In this document: piece by piece, positions 13,597 through 22,763 of the stretch
How positions within the stretch are numbered: position 1 is the first letter of the stretch
Layout: each line of letters opens with the position of its first letter
IMG/VR virus record: IMGVR_UViG_3300031825_000064
Coordinates: 1 to 24,838 of that record
Direction: 5' to 3' (one strand)
Source of the DNA: a virus
Length of the DNA stretch: 24,838 nt
Position numbers and translations under genes: made by a program
Notes under the pieces: model-generated
The model's input: the letters and a program-made list of their open reading frames with translations, nothing else
Told to the model about the DNA's origin: nothing
Database searches by the model: none

Positions 13597-14055
13597 ATGG
13601 CACAAACAACCGGGGCTTTTACGCTCAGCAATCAGAAGATCGAAATTTCTACGTCGGGTTGGCCCACGGGCGCAATCGACATTTCCGGTGTCGCGAACTC
13701 GCTGGAAATTTCCGGGGGCGATACCAGTATCGTCAAGGCATTCACCTTTGGCACCGGCACGCCAATCCTGGCGCCAGGCACGAAAGACGACCTGAAAATC
13801 AAGGCCAAGATGTTGTACAGCGAAAATACCGACGATAACTACGCGACGATTGCCGCTGCATACGAGGCAACACCCTCTACGCCCGTTCAGTTGCGTTTCA
13901 GCCCGAAAGGCGGCACGACTGGAAACTTCCGCTTTACGACTGGCACGGGCTACATCGTGAGTCATCCGTACCCATCCGGCGACGCCGAGGGGAAGGACTT
14001 CGCAACGTATGAAGTCACCTTCGACGTTCCGAGTATTACACGGAGCACTATCTAA
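13597..14055 (+). CDS. Major tail (tube) protein
   Basis: This 152-residue, beta-rich protein (ISGVANSLEISGGDTSIVKAF; FATYEVTFDVPSITRSTI) has the length and sequence style of siphovirus tube subunits, which stack as hexamers around the tape measure. The neighbours confirm it: tail completion before, frameshifted chaperone and tape measure after. The Shine-Dalgarno GAGGTG lies upstream of the ATG at 13597; an overlapping ATG at 13593 is in another frame. Its stop shares one base with the next gene's start. Confidence 0.75.
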   Translation: MAQTTGAFTLSNQKIEISTSGWPTGAIDISGVANSLEISGGDTSIVKAFTFGTGTPILAPGTKDDLKIKAKMLYSENTDDNYATIAAAYEATPSTPVQLRFSPKGGTTGNFRFTTGTGYIVSHPYPSGDAEGKDFATYEVTFDVPSITRSTI

Positions 14056-14384
14056 TGGATAAACGCTACATCCCAGAAGATGAAATTGTGCGTGTGCCGG
14101 CAGGCGGTGGGTATAAGGAGTGGTTCGACGTGCTACCGTTCGCCACGCTTGGAAACACATTTGATTCTGCGCGCTACACCGATCCGCGCGAGCGCGTTGC
14201 AGCGCTGATCTGTGGGATATTGGTCGATTGGTCGCTGATTAATAAGGCCGGCGAGAAGCTTCCGATCACCCCTCAGGTTGTGATGCGGCTCAAGAGCGAG
14301 CTGATCGAGCCACTAATGGCACAACTCACTGGGTTGACCGAAAGTTTTTTATCGCTCACGTCAGCGATCCAGAAAAGGACGTAA
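14055..14384 (+). CDS. Tail assembly chaperone, short form (gpG-like)
   Basis: This 109-residue product is the unshifted form of a tail assembly chaperone, recognised by place (between tube and tape measure) and by the frameshift signal near its end. Chaperones of this class bind the tape measure during tail assembly and are absent from the virion. The sequence is largely helical in its second half (PITPQVVMRLKSELIEPLMAQ). The ATG at 14055 overlaps the tube stop by one base. Confidence 0.8.
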   Translation: MDKRYIPEDEIVRVPAGGGYKEWFDVLPFATLGNTFDSARYTDPRERVAALICGILVDWSLINKAGEKLPITPQVVMRLKSELIEPLMAQLTGLTESFLSLTSAIQKRT

Positions 14385-14596
14385 TCCGTCTACTGCTGGA
14401 TGAATACAAGCCAGAAGATATCCACCAGATACCCTCATTGTCCGGGGTGAACATCGGACATCTGGTAAACGAACTCACGCTGACGGCAATGTGTGAACAC
14501 TATCACGCGCTGCCGTCACAGGTGCGCGCTGAACGCTATGATGAAATGATGCGTGTATGGGAGTTGCGTAGCGAGCTATACAAACACAGAGGTTAA
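14055..14596 (+). CDS. Tail assembly chaperone, -1 frameshift form (gpGT-like)
   Basis: A canonical slippery heptamer T TTT TTA (14345-14351) sits in the correct phase near the end of the short form: AGT TTT TTA in the zero frame. After a -1 slip, reading resumes at ATC (14351) and stays open to TAA at 14594-14596. This adds 81 residues (starting IAHVSDPEK) for a 180-residue fusion. The extension looks protein-like, including EYKPEDIHQIP and RAERYDEMMRVWELRSELY. A 6-bp hairpin (14351-14356 with 14363-14368) follows at once. This accounts for the stretch between the short form and the tape measure. Confidence 0.8.
14345..14368 (+). promoter_or_regulatory. Programmed -1 frameshift site
   Basis: The heptamer T TTT TTA is followed by ATCGCT-CACGTC-AGCGAT, which folds into a 6-bp stem with a 6-nt loop. 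The stem begins at the last slippery base, so there is no spacer; in known stimulators the spacer is usually several bases. The heptamer may therefore act largely alone. Confidence 0.75.
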
Positions 14597-14597
14597 C

Positions 14598-16904
14598 GTG
14601 GCGACAAGAGAAGAACTGGAACTCATCTTTAAAGCGGTAGATCAATCATCGCAAACGATTGCCGCAATCTCCAAGTCGCTTGATAAATTCGAACTTGCAA
14701 TCAAGGCCGTCTCGGATACGTTTAGTGCGCTCGCAGCGGTCTCGGGAGATGCGGTTGATGGGCCGCTTGCGGATATGCGCGGCCGGCTGGACGACGCCAC
14801 CAGGGCATTGAATACGCTCGCAAAATCCAGTGAAGAGGCCCGCGCGCGCCTGGGTGGTGTGGAGGACCAGGCCGAGAAGACGGGAGCGAGCGGAAAGACA
14901 AACCTGTCGAACATCGGGAACGCATTGACGGCCCTGGGCGCCGCAACCAGCGAACTTGAGAAAATCCCCCTGATCGGGTCGGGTGTCAGTCAGCTCGGAA
15001 GCGCATTCGCGAGCGCCGGGGGCGTGGCCAGCGCGGCCGGCGTCGCGGTCAATGTGGCGTGGGCGCCCATCGTCCTGGTCCTGGGGGCTGTCGTTGCCGC
15101 TATCGGCGGCGTCGCGGCGGCGTTTGTCGCGGCCGGCAACGCGGCTGCGAATGCGGTGCAGACAGCGGTTAACTGGGGAACGACGATCGACGACATGCAG
15201 GATGTCACCGGTGTCAGCGCAGAGTTCGGCTCGACGCTCGCCACCGGTGCGCGCATTGCCGGCATGGACGTTAATCAGTTAACGGATAACCTCACGGTCC
15301 TCTCGCGCAAATTGAGCAACACCGGCGACGACGGCGAAGACGCGATGGCCAAGCTGGCCGGCGCCTCCGCGAAGGCCGGCGATCAACTTGCGCAACTGGC
15401 GGATGACCATATCCGTGCCGTGACGGATGCAGAACAGTCACTCGCGCGCACAGTAGGGGATGCCAGCCAGGCACTGACACGGTCGCTTGAGGCTGCGCGC
15501 AAACAGAACGAGACAGCCTCGGCAGCTTACTATCAGCGGCTGAATGACCTGGCTGAAAGTCACGCGCAAACCGTCATCAATCTACAGCAATCCATCTCCG
15601 ACGCGCAGGCAGACACGCAGGACCAGCAACAGCAACGCCAGGAGCGACTCAACGAGGACCTGGCAAAGGTCGACGAGAGCGCAGCGGCGGATCGTGCCGG
15701 CATCCTGAGCCAATATGCCAACGCGAATACAGACCTTGGAAAGGCTGCCCGAGATTCGGAGCTTGCGGCACTGGATCAGCGTACTCAGAAAGAGAAAGAG
15801 AAACTCACCACTGCCGCGAAGGCCGAAGAGGATCGCCAGAAAGCTGCGGATGACAAGAAACTCGCACGCCTGCGCGAACAACTCGCGCGAGAGGATACGG
15901 AGTATTCCAAGCAGACGGAACGATTAAGCGCTGAGAATCGGCAGCGCGAACAGGATTATCGCGAGTCGGTGGCGCGCATGACATCTGACGCCGCGGTAAG
16001 CCTCTCGCGCGCCCAGGCGGATAGCGCTAAATCGATGCAGGACATGCAGCAGCAGTACCTGCGTCAGATCGACGCGATTGCGGCCTCCACCGCGGCCGCC
16101 GCGGCCAACATCGGGAAAGCGACCGACGCGACCTCCAAAGCGTTCGAAGACCTCGGCATCAATATCGAGGAATTCGACAAACTCAGCCCGAACGAAAAGA
16201 TACTGGCGCTCTTTGATGCGCTGCTAAAGGTACCGGAAGGGTTTGAGCGCTCCTCCGCAGCGCAGGCGCTTTTCGGACGCAACGCCGGCGCGATGCTGGA
16301 TTTGCTGGATATCTACAAGGTAGAGGGATGGGAAGGGTTAAAGAAGAAAGCACAGGAATATGGGTTGTATCTCTCGCAGGATCAGGTTGATGCAGATAAG
16401 AAATTCCAGCAATCAGTCAACGAAACAAAACTGCGTCTGGCTGCGCTAGAAATGAAAATCGGCACTGATCTACTGCCCGTATTCCAGAAACTGTTGGATG
16501 AATTTGAGGAATTCTGGGAGAAACATGGGCCCGAGGTCATCAAGGTGGTGGATCAGCTCGCGACGATCCTGGTGCCGGCGCTCACGACAGGAATAGGGGA
16601 CGCTGCGCAAGCTATTGATGATCTATTGACTTCTGTCCAGCGTGATCCTTTCGGGACGCTAGGACGCGCGGCGCTCGACCTGATCGGCGTAGGGGGACCG
16701 CTACGCCTGGTGATCGAGGCATTGACCGGGATAAAACAGATTCTGGATTTCAAGAACTATCAGGGCAGGATGAATTCTCTCGGTATCATTACCACCACCT
16801 ATGCGCAGGGTGGGACAAACAATTACAACTATTCGCCCACCTATAGCTCGTCGCCGACTAATCCGTCGATGGATTTTGCGATGATGGAGGCACTCTCTAG
16901 ATAA
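14598..16904 (+). CDS. Tail tape measure protein
   Basis: This protein sets tail length. I place the start at GTG 14598 (VATREELELIF), behind AGAGG at 14588-14592 and just after the chaperone fusion stop; the ATG at 14553 would overlap the chaperone extension. The 768-residue product has an Ala/Gly-rich hydrophobic stretch (about 150-190), then a long Gln/Glu/Arg/Ala coiled coil (about 265-510), then a helical C-terminal part. At about 0.15 nm per residue the tail would be near 115 nm, a family-based estimate. No peptidase or lysozyme domain is visible. Confidence 0.85.
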   Translation: MATREELELIFKAVDQSSQTIAAISKSLDKFELAIKAVSDTFSALAAVSGDAVDGPLADMRGRLDDATRALNTLAKSSEEARARLGGVEDQAEKTGASGKTNLSNIGNALTALGAATSELEKIPLIGSGVSQLGSAFASAGGVASAAGVAVNVAWAPIVLVLGAVVAAIGGVAAAFVAAGNAAANAVQTAVNWGTTIDDMQDVTGVSAEFGSTLATGARIAGMDVNQLTDNLTVLSRKLSNTGDDGEDAMAKLAGASAKAGDQLAQLADDHIRAVTDAEQSLARTVGDASQALTRSLEAARKQNETASAAYYQRLNDLAESHAQTVINLQQSISDAQADTQDQQQQRQERLNEDLAKVDESAAADRAGILSQYANANTDLGKAARDSELAALDQRTQKEKEKLTTAAKAEEDRQKAADDKKLARLREQLAREDTEYSKQTERLSAENRQREQDYRESVARMTSDAAVSLSRAQADSAKSMQDMQQQYLRQIDAIAASTAAAAANIGKATDATSKAFEDLGINIEEFDKLSPNEKILALFDALLKVPEGFERSSAAQALFGRNAGAMLDLLDIYKVEGWEGLKKKAQEYGLYLSQDQVDADKKFQQSVNETKLRLAALEMKIGTDLLPVFQKLLDEFEEFWEKHGPEVIKVVDQLATILVPALTTGIGDAAQAIDDLLTSVQRDPFGTLGRAALDLIGVGGPLRLVIEALTGIKQILDFKNYQGRMNSLGIITTTYAQGGTNNYNYSPTYSSSPTNPSMDFAMMEALSR

Positions 16905-18805
16905 TGGCAACATTCACATTGATCGATGCGGCAGGAGGGTCTTCAACTCTGAGCAGCTTGGGGCTGATCGTAGAACGTGTGATCGGCTTAGGAATGCCGG
17001 ATGTCACCAATATCGCGACTCCCTACGCGTTGCTGGATGGCTCGATGTTCCAACGCTCGCTGGTTCAATCCAAATCTGTTCAGATTATCTGTGCGATGCA
17101 GGGCACGTCACTGGCGAATTTACACGCACTTAAGAAGGCATTGATCGGTAAACTCAATCGCGACGCGACGGCAGTGCAGGTGCCGGTCTGGCTGCGCTAC
17201 GACGGCTCTGGAACGACATACGAAATCCCCCTCTATTACGAGGCCGGAATCGACACGGAGATGGACGGGCTGACGTTCAATCGTTTCGCGTTGCGTTTCA
17301 CGTGCTACGATCCCTACTGGCGCGCGGTCAGCGATTCAACTGTATCACTTTGGGGAAACACCACCATAGCGAATGCAAACTATATCCTCCGCAAGACCGC
17401 CGGGGGAGTGTGGAGCACGATGGGGGGGTTGGATGGTGAGGTGTATGCCATTGCGCTTGATCCATCTACTGGCTATCTATGGGTGGGGGGCGATTTCACC
17501 ATCGCGGGTAGCACAACGGTATATCACATCACATACTGGGATGGGTCGGCATGGCACGCTGTTAATGGGGCCGGCGTCAACGGAATAGTGAAAGCGATTG
17601 TCTGCGGCGGTGGATATGTCTATGCTGCGGGTGCATTTGAGACGGCTATGTCGCCAGGAACATGGCTGGGGGGTATTGCGCGTTATAACTCTGACGGCAC
17701 TGCTTTAACAGCCCTTGGCGGGGGGCTTGCGGCATATGGCGGCGCGTATGACGTTCGCGCACTGGCGTTATTGCCAGACGGGACATTGTACGTGGGCGGG
17801 AATTTCTCAAGTGCGTTGGATGCCGGAATAAACCCAATTGCCAACACGGCGTATATAGCCAAATGGAATGGCAGTGCATGGGTTAGTGTTGGTAATGCGA
17901 ACAATCCCGTTGTGACGCTCGTCGCGCGTGGCACTTCGGAGATTTATGCAGGCGGAACGTTTACGCTGATCGGAGGTGTTTCGGCAACTGAACTAGCAAA
18001 GTGGAACGGGAGCACATGGGTTGCATTGGGAACCGGCGTAGATGATACGCCATATTGCATGACCATTGGACGTGACCGAAACGTCTACATCGGCGGCGCG
18101 TTCCGGGTCGCAGACGGCGCCACCGCGCTGAGGGTGTGCAGGTGGAATGGAGTGGGGCTATACCCGCTGGGTAGCGGCGTTGGTGGGGCTGCATATGATG
18201 GCGTAACAATTGTGCGCTCTATGGCGGTTACAGCAGATGGAACACTATACGTTGGTGGAGTAGTGTTTATGACGGCGGGTGAGGTTTCTCTAACCTCACC
18301 GATTGCGGTGTGGAACGGAAGTGCATTTGTCCCAGAAGATATCGATCTACCAGGCTCGCCAGCCGTGCGCGGAATGGCATCTGATAGTGACGGGAATCTC
18401 TATATCGGATTTAGCACGAGTGGATCGGCGGTTTCACCAGGTCATACTACGGTAACGAATGGGGGTACCGCGCGCGCGTATCCAATTCTGACAATCAATA
18501 TTACCGGCGGCACGTTGCGGATACGCGGTTTGTATAACTACACCGAAGGCAAAATGATTTACGTGAACTATGTCATGGCAAGCGGAGACACGGTCACGCT
18601 AGATCTTACGCCAGGTCAAAAATCCATGCATTCAGCATACTATGGCGATGTATCTGGATATATTCTGCCATCATCGGACCTGTCGACATGGTCATTGTTG
18701 CCGGGAAGTAATGACATCGGGCTGCTTATAAAAACCAATTCGGGAAGCCCGACGGTAAACATATGTTCGCTCGCGTGGCGTAATCGAAACTGGAGCGCTG
18801 ATTAA
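16904..18805 (+). CDS. Distal tail protein (Dit-like) with inserted seven-repeat propeller
   Basis: This 633-residue protein follows the tape measure with a one-base overlap. Residues 1-150 match the N-terminal Dit ring fold (ALRFTCYDPYWRAVSD is a typical ending). Residues about 163-503 contain seven repeats built on WNGSxW...LGxGV...LYVGGxF: the YxGG-like elements include WVGGDF, YAAGAF, YVGGNF, YAGGTF, YIGGAF, YVGGVV and YIGFST. Seven units suit a seven-bladed beta-propeller. Residues about 510-633 return to a tail fold (GQKSMHSAYYGDVSG; SLAWRNRNW). Such an insert on the baseplate ring may bind the host surface. Ordinary Dit proteins are about 250-300 residues. Confidence 0.8.
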   Translation: MATFTLIDAAGGSSTLSSLGLIVERVIGLGMPDVTNIATPYALLDGSMFQRSLVQSKSVQIICAMQGTSLANLHALKKALIGKLNRDATAVQVPVWLRYDGSGTTYEIPLYYEAGIDTEMDGLTFNRFALRFTCYDPYWRAVSDSTVSLWGNTTIANANYILRKTAGGVWSTMGGLDGEVYAIALDPSTGYLWVGGDFTIAGSTTVYHITYWDGSAWHAVNGAGVNGIVKAIVCGGGYVYAAGAFETAMSPGTWLGGIARYNSDGTALTALGGGLAAYGGAYDVRALALLPDGTLYVGGNFSSALDAGINPIANTAYIAKWNGSAWVSVGNANNPVVTLVARGTSEIYAGGTFTLIGGVSATELAKWNGSTWVALGTGVDDTPYCMTIGRDRNVYIGGAFRVADGATALRVCRWNGVGLYPLGSGVGGAAYDGVTIVRSMAVTADGTLYVGGVVFMTAGEVSLTSPIAVWNGSAFVPEDIDLPGSPAVRGMASDSDGNLYIGFSTSGSAVSPGHTTVTNGGTARAYPILTINITGGTLRIRGLYNYTEGKMIYVNYVMASGDTVTLDLTPGQKSMHSAYYGDVSGYILPSSDLSTWSLLPGSNDIGLLIKTNSGSPTVNICSLAWRNRNWSAD

Positions 18806-19914
18806 TGAGCGCTACATATCAACTGTGGCTATATGATCCATTTGGGAACAATCGAGTTCTGATCGAGAAATGGACACGTCTTGTGTATACCCTCGTGGTG
18901 AATGATGCCGGAGCATTGACGCTGACCATGCCAGCAGCGCTACCGTTGGATTATTTCACCCAGGACGCGCGATTACAGGTGATGCGTAGCGTCAATGGTG
19001 CGCCGTTTGCGCTGGAATCGGATGCTCCATGGCTAATCAATTACGTGAGAGCATACACTGAAAACGGCGCACGATTACACGAGATTCGCGCGACACGGCC
19101 AGTAGCATTGCTCGAGGGTCGTATTGTTGCTGCGGCATCTGGGTCTGCGTATGCACAAAAGACAGCGGCTGCGGATAACATGATCAAGGCCATTTGCCGC
19201 GAGTCGCTGGGAACCCTGGTGCTCGACGCCGGGCGGGACCTGTCGTCCTATATCAGCGTTCAGGCGGACATGTCGAAAGCGCCGTCCATCACCAAGGATT
19301 TCGCACGGGCATATGTACTGCGAACGTGCCAGGAGATTGCACAAGCAAGCGCAGATCACGACACCACTCCGACACCATTGTTTTTTGATGTGACGCAGGT
19401 TGGATCTGGCCTTGTGTTGCGAACATACACCGGCCAACGCGGGAATGACCACACATACAACTCCGGGAACCCAGCAGTAGTTCTGTCTGAGGAACGCGGA
19501 AACCTCATCAATCCGTCCCTGGAATACGATTACTCGAACGAAAAGACATACATCTATGCAGGCGGACAGGGAACTGGCACGAGTCAATTGATTGGTACCG
19601 CATCGGACCCCGTACGGATTAAACGATCACCTTTCGGAAGGCGCGAGGGATGGGTGTCGAACACGAACGCGACGACCACAGCGAGTTGCAACTATGAGGC
19701 TGCGACCGCATTAAGGAAGGGGAGGCCATCAATCACGTTCTCTGGAACGATCCAGTCCATTCCTGGCGCTGAGTATGGCGTGGATTGGGGTTGGGGAGAT
19801 AAACTGACGGCAATATCGAACGACATGCAGATGAATTGTAGAGTCGATACATTGAGCGTAACGGTTGAATCTGGGAAAGAGCAAATAGACGGGAAGCTGA
19901 AATATTCGATATGA
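18805..19914 (+). CDS. Baseplate hub protein (ReqiPepy6 Gp37-like)
   Basis: This 369-residue protein resembles the siphovirus Gp37-like hub family. It begins YQLWLYDPFGNNRVLIEKW, then VVNDAGALTLTMPA, has a central LNP-like segment NLINPSLEYDYSNEKTYIYAGGQG, and ends DTLSVTVESGKEQIDGKLKYSI. Members close the tail tube and carry the fibres. It overlaps the Dit-like gene by one base and the spike gene by 4 nt (ATGA), so the three are probably made together. No lysozyme or peptidase domain is attached. Confidence 0.75.
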   Translation: MSATYQLWLYDPFGNNRVLIEKWTRLVYTLVVNDAGALTLTMPAALPLDYFTQDARLQVMRSVNGAPFALESDAPWLINYVRAYTENGARLHEIRATRPVALLEGRIVAAASGSAYAQKTAAADNMIKAICRESLGTLVLDAGRDLSSYISVQADMSKAPSITKDFARAYVLRTCQEIAQASADHDTTPTPLFFDVTQVGSGLVLRTYTGQRGNDHTYNSGNPAVVLSEERGNLINPSLEYDYSNEKTYIYAGGQGTGTSQLIGTASDPVRIKRSPFGRREGWVSNTNATTTASCNYEAATALRKGRPSITFSGTIQSIPGAEYGVDWGWGDKLTAISNDMQMNCRVDTLSVTVESGKEQIDGKLKYSI

Positions 19915-21221
19915 GCAACATTGATCGGTTTCAAGTCCAGATGACGCGCCGCATTGGAGAGATTGAGGATGTCGTTGCGGGGCTAACCACGATTCAGGTC
20001 CCGAGCGGTAGCGGTGGACAAGGCTACGACGTCAAAAGCTATGGCGCGGTTGGAGATGGCGCTACAGATGACACGGCAGCGATTCAGGCTGCCGTGACAG
20101 CCGCCGCAGGTAGTGAAGTATTCTTCCCGCCTGGTATTTATAACATTTCAGCACCAATCGACTTGACAAATCTTAACGGCACAATCTTGCGGGGTTCTGG
20201 CAGGGCCGTGACGGCAATCCAAAACACCAATGTCGCTGGAGGAGTTGCCATCCTGACGGGACCGATTCGAAGCCTGGGCATCGAAAACATGAGAATATCA
20301 GGCGCCCCAGCGGGGGGGAGCGGAGCATGTATTCATATTAGCGGATATGTCACCCATGTCTCATTAAGTCATCTATATGTTGAAAATGGCGAATCGGGAG
20401 TTGATCTGACGGGTGCAAGTGGCATAGATGTTGTGATGATAGACGTGAGACGAGATTCAGGAGATAAGGGATTTCTTCTTGCTACCACAAACGTATTAAA
20501 TCAAGTTACGGCCATCAATTGTTACGCGAATCAAACGAATGGATGGGGATGGCATATTGCGGGAGTAGCAAATTCTGTATTGATTGATTGTAACGCTGAC
20601 AACAACGCGAGTGGTGGATATACACTTGTCAATGGAGTAATTGTGCTTATCGGGTGTGACGCAGAGGTAAATTCAAACTATGGGTATATGGTTTCTGGCG
20701 CAGGCACATATCATTTTCTGGGCTGTCGCACGTACAATCAGAGCCAACCATTTTACATAAACGCAGCAGCGCGCGTCAGTATCGAGAGCTGCCGAACAGC
20801 CAATACTCCCTCTGCGCAATCCATTTTGCTGGGCGCGGCTGCCACGCTACAAACAATCCTGGGAGAAAATGATTTAGACAAACCGCTATATGTCAACGCG
20901 GCGGCAGTAATAGATTACCGGCAGGGGGGCAAGTGGTCGGTTGGGGGAGGCGCGTCCGTAACTATGCATTTGTCTGGTACGGCGACGTGGAACCCAGCGA
21001 ACGTTGCAGGGGGGGGATACACAAGTACAACATTAACCGTGACAGGTGCGGCGGTTGGTAACACTGTCACGGTTGGTTTTTCGATTGCGGTCCCCGCAGG
21101 TTGTTTGTTGATCGGTGCTGTCACAAGCGCGAACACAGTGACGGTAACGTTGCTGAATATGACAGCCTCCGCTGTAGATCTCGGCTCGGGGACGCTAAGG
21201 GCAGACGTGTGGGTACATTAG
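19911..21221 (+). CDS. Tail spike/fibre with pectate-lyase-like beta-helix
   Basis: This 436-residue protein begins with a short helical N-terminus (DRFQVQMTRRIGEIEDVVAGL) that probably attaches to the tail. Then comes the pectate-lyase superfamily signature YDVKSYGAVGDGATDDTAAI (about 39-58), FFPPGIYNIS, and runs of short strands to about residue 330. This is the right-handed beta-helix found in many spikes, which often bind or cleave surface polysaccharide. The last 80 residues are Thr/Val-rich strands, perhaps a trimerisation domain. No catalytic residues can be named with confidence. The 5' half is more AT-rich than its neighbours, as often seen in exchanged receptor-binding genes. Confidence 0.75.
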   Translation: MSNIDRFQVQMTRRIGEIEDVVAGLTTIQVPSGSGGQGYDVKSYGAVGDGATDDTAAIQAAVTAAAGSEVFFPPGIYNISAPIDLTNLNGTILRGSGRAVTAIQNTNVAGGVAILTGPIRSLGIENMRISGAPAGGSGACIHISGYVTHVSLSHLYVENGESGVDLTGASGIDVVMIDVRRDSGDKGFLLATTNVLNQVTAINCYANQTNGWGWHIAGVANSVLIDCNADNNASGGYTLVNGVIVLIGCDAEVNSNYGYMVSGAGTYHFLGCRTYNQSQPFYINAAARVSIESCRTANTPSAQSILLGAAATLQTILGENDLDKPLYVNAAAVIDYRQGGKWSVGGGASVTMHLSGTATWNPANVAGGGYTSTTLTVTGAAVGNTVTVGFSIAVPAGCLLIGAVTSANTVTVTLLNMTASAVDLGSGTLRADVWVH

Positions 21222-21238
21222 ATAAAAGGAGCGAAGAC

Positions 21239-21595
21239 ATGAAAAGCACAACGGTTCCATATTATGGCGAGCTATCGCCGACGTTCACGGTAGACGCCGT
21301 GATCAACTCCGGCGCGCAGGAGTCGCAGGCAATCGACCTGGGGAGCCTAACCCTAGTGGGGGTAGTCACGCCGGCATCCATCACTGGGACTACGGCGAGC
21401 TGGGAGGTCTGCGTTGCCGGCACCACGTACCTGGACATATATGATGAATTCGGCAATCTGGTCACGACCACACTGGCGGGATCTCGTTTTACCGTGGTAG
21501 ATATTCTAGATTTTATCGGTGCTCAGGATATCAAGGTCAAAATGGGATCCGCGCAGGCCACTACGACGACGCTAACACTCGTCGCAAAGCATTAG
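21239..21595 (+). CDS. Small phage structural protein of unknown role (118 aa)
   Basis: The ATG at 21239 has an AAAGGAG Shine-Dalgarno at 21225-21231, favouring it over longer upstream readings. The 118-residue, beta-rich protein (QAIDLGSLTLVGVVTPASITG; LDIYDEFGNLV; FIGAQDIKVKMG; TLTLVAKH) resembles a recurrent type of phage protein found after tail-fibre genes, predicted as a compact beta-sandwich. It may be a fibre tip or accessory virion protein. No enzymatic motif is visible. Confidence 0.65.
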   Translation: MKSTTVPYYGELSPTFTVDAVINSGAQESQAIDLGSLTLVGVVTPASITGTTASWEVCVAGTTYLDIYDEFGNLVTTTLAGSRFTVVDILDFIGAQDIKVKMGSAQATTTTLTLVAKH

Positions 21596-21641
21596 CTGAG
21601 TTAGCGGTAAGGGACGATTAGTGCAAATTGGCGGAGGCGGC

Positions 21642-22388
21642 ATGAGGATAACAGGTAATGCAGTGGTAGACCGGGCGATCTTGGGCAGGGCAGAGCGGCG
21701 GAGCACGTACACTCAGCGGATGCTCGCGCTGTTCGGTGCGTCCATAATCGGTCTGTGGACGCAGGGCGAGGCGTCGGGCACGGTGTGCCGGGACGCAAGC
21801 GGGGATGGCAGGAATGGCACTTACACCGGCGTGCAACTCGCGCAGCCGGGCGTGGATAGATTCACGTCTGCACGGTACGACGGCGCGACGAGTTACGCGA
21901 ATGTCTATAGCTCGTCGCTGGCGACCGCATTGAATGGCACCGAGGGCACGTTGGGAATTTTTGCAAAAATTCCGGCGGCGGCTTGGTCGGATGGAGTACT
22001 CCGCTATTTCGCGCGATTTGCTGTAGCAGCGAACTCGAATGAGTTCAGTATCCAGAAAGCGGTGGGGATAAACTCGTTGACATTCCAGTATTTTGCGGGT
22101 GGCGTCGGGAGGTCGCCGGGGGTGACTGTATCCACCACGAACTGGTTCCACGCGGCTCTGACGTGGAGCAAATCTGGCGATAGCGTCGAGGCATTTGTGA
22201 ATGGAGTTCCTGCCGGCGTATTATCCGGTCTTGGTGTGTGGTCGGGTAGTCTAAATTCTGATCGGTGCTGCATCGGTGCATCGATCAAAACACCATCGTT
22301 CGTTTTTAGTGGATCACTGCAATACGCGATGTTGCTCAACCGCGCAGCGACGTCTGCTGAAGTCGCGCAAATGGCGAGGGCGGTGTAA
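21642..22388 (+). CDS. LamG/concanavalin-like lectin-fold protein
   Basis: This 248-residue protein looks like a laminin-G/concanavalin A-like jelly roll: GLWTQGEASGTVCRDASGDGRNGTYTG at the front, ARYDGATSYANVY, EGTLGIFAKIP, then STTNWFHAALTWSKSGDSVEAFVNGVPAG and a final LQYAMLLNRAATSAEVAQMA. These features match carbohydrate-binding LamG domains. The ATG at 21642 is chosen because GGAGG lies at 21633-21637; a GTG at 21621 is in frame but lacks a site. It lies next to the spike gene, so it probably helps attachment to host sugars. Confidence 0.65.
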   Translation: MRITGNAVVDRAILGRAERRSTYTQRMLALFGASIIGLWTQGEASGTVCRDASGDGRNGTYTGVQLAQPGVDRFTSARYDGATSYANVYSSSLATALNGTEGTLGIFAKIPAAAWSDGVLRYFARFAVAANSNEFSIQKAVGINSLTFQYFAGGVGRSPGVTVSTTNWFHAALTWSKSGDSVEAFVNGVPAGVLSGLGVWSGSLNSDRCCIGASIKTPSFVFSGSLQYAMLLNRAATSAEVAQMARAV

Positions 22389-22390
22389 CG

Positions 22391-22762
22391 ATGTGGATTG
22401 GATATTTACTCGTGGAACTCTCTGGCGCGTTCGCGGGGGGAGTCTCAGCGGCTCAGCAGACGGCAATCGATAAGGCCGTTAAAACACTCAACAAAATCAC
22501 CGAGCAGCAACCATACCAGCTCTGGCACTATCGCATGAATCTTGCGAAAACGGCGTTCATCGGATGTGCGCAGTGGTCCAGCAAACCATCGAAGTCCGAC
22601 CTGGTCGCGGTCATCAATCAGTTCAGTGGCATCTCCACCACGGTGCTCAATAGCTCAGTCGCTATGACGATTTTTAACGGTGAAACGTGGGATGCATCAG
22701 GTGATGCGTGCCGGGCATATCTCGCGGCGAATCTGGCCGCGTGGGAGAGCGCTGAGGCGTGA
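22391..22762 (+). CDS. Hypothetical protein (123 aa)
   Basis: I do not recognise this protein. It starts 2 nt after the LamG-like gene with MWIGYLLVELSGAFAGG, a mildly hydrophobic N-terminus too weak for a clear membrane anchor. It continues with a helical middle (AIDKAVKTLNKITEQQ) and ends in a Trp/Ala-rich tail. Gene order suggests a distal tail or post-tail accessory role. There is no clear Shine-Dalgarno, which fits coupling to the gene before. Confidence 0.55.
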   Translation: MWIGYLLVELSGAFAGGVSAAQQTAIDKAVKTLNKITEQQPYQLWHYRMNLAKTAFIGCAQWSSKPSKSDLVAVINQFSGISTTVLNSSVAMTIFNGETWDASGDACRAYLAANLAAWESAEA

Positions 22763-22763
22763 A

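Noticed and set aside
14553-14597. Upstream ATG for the tape measure at 14553
   Set aside because: This stretch is explained by the frameshifted chaperone extension; the GTG at 14598 has a ribosome site and follows its stop.
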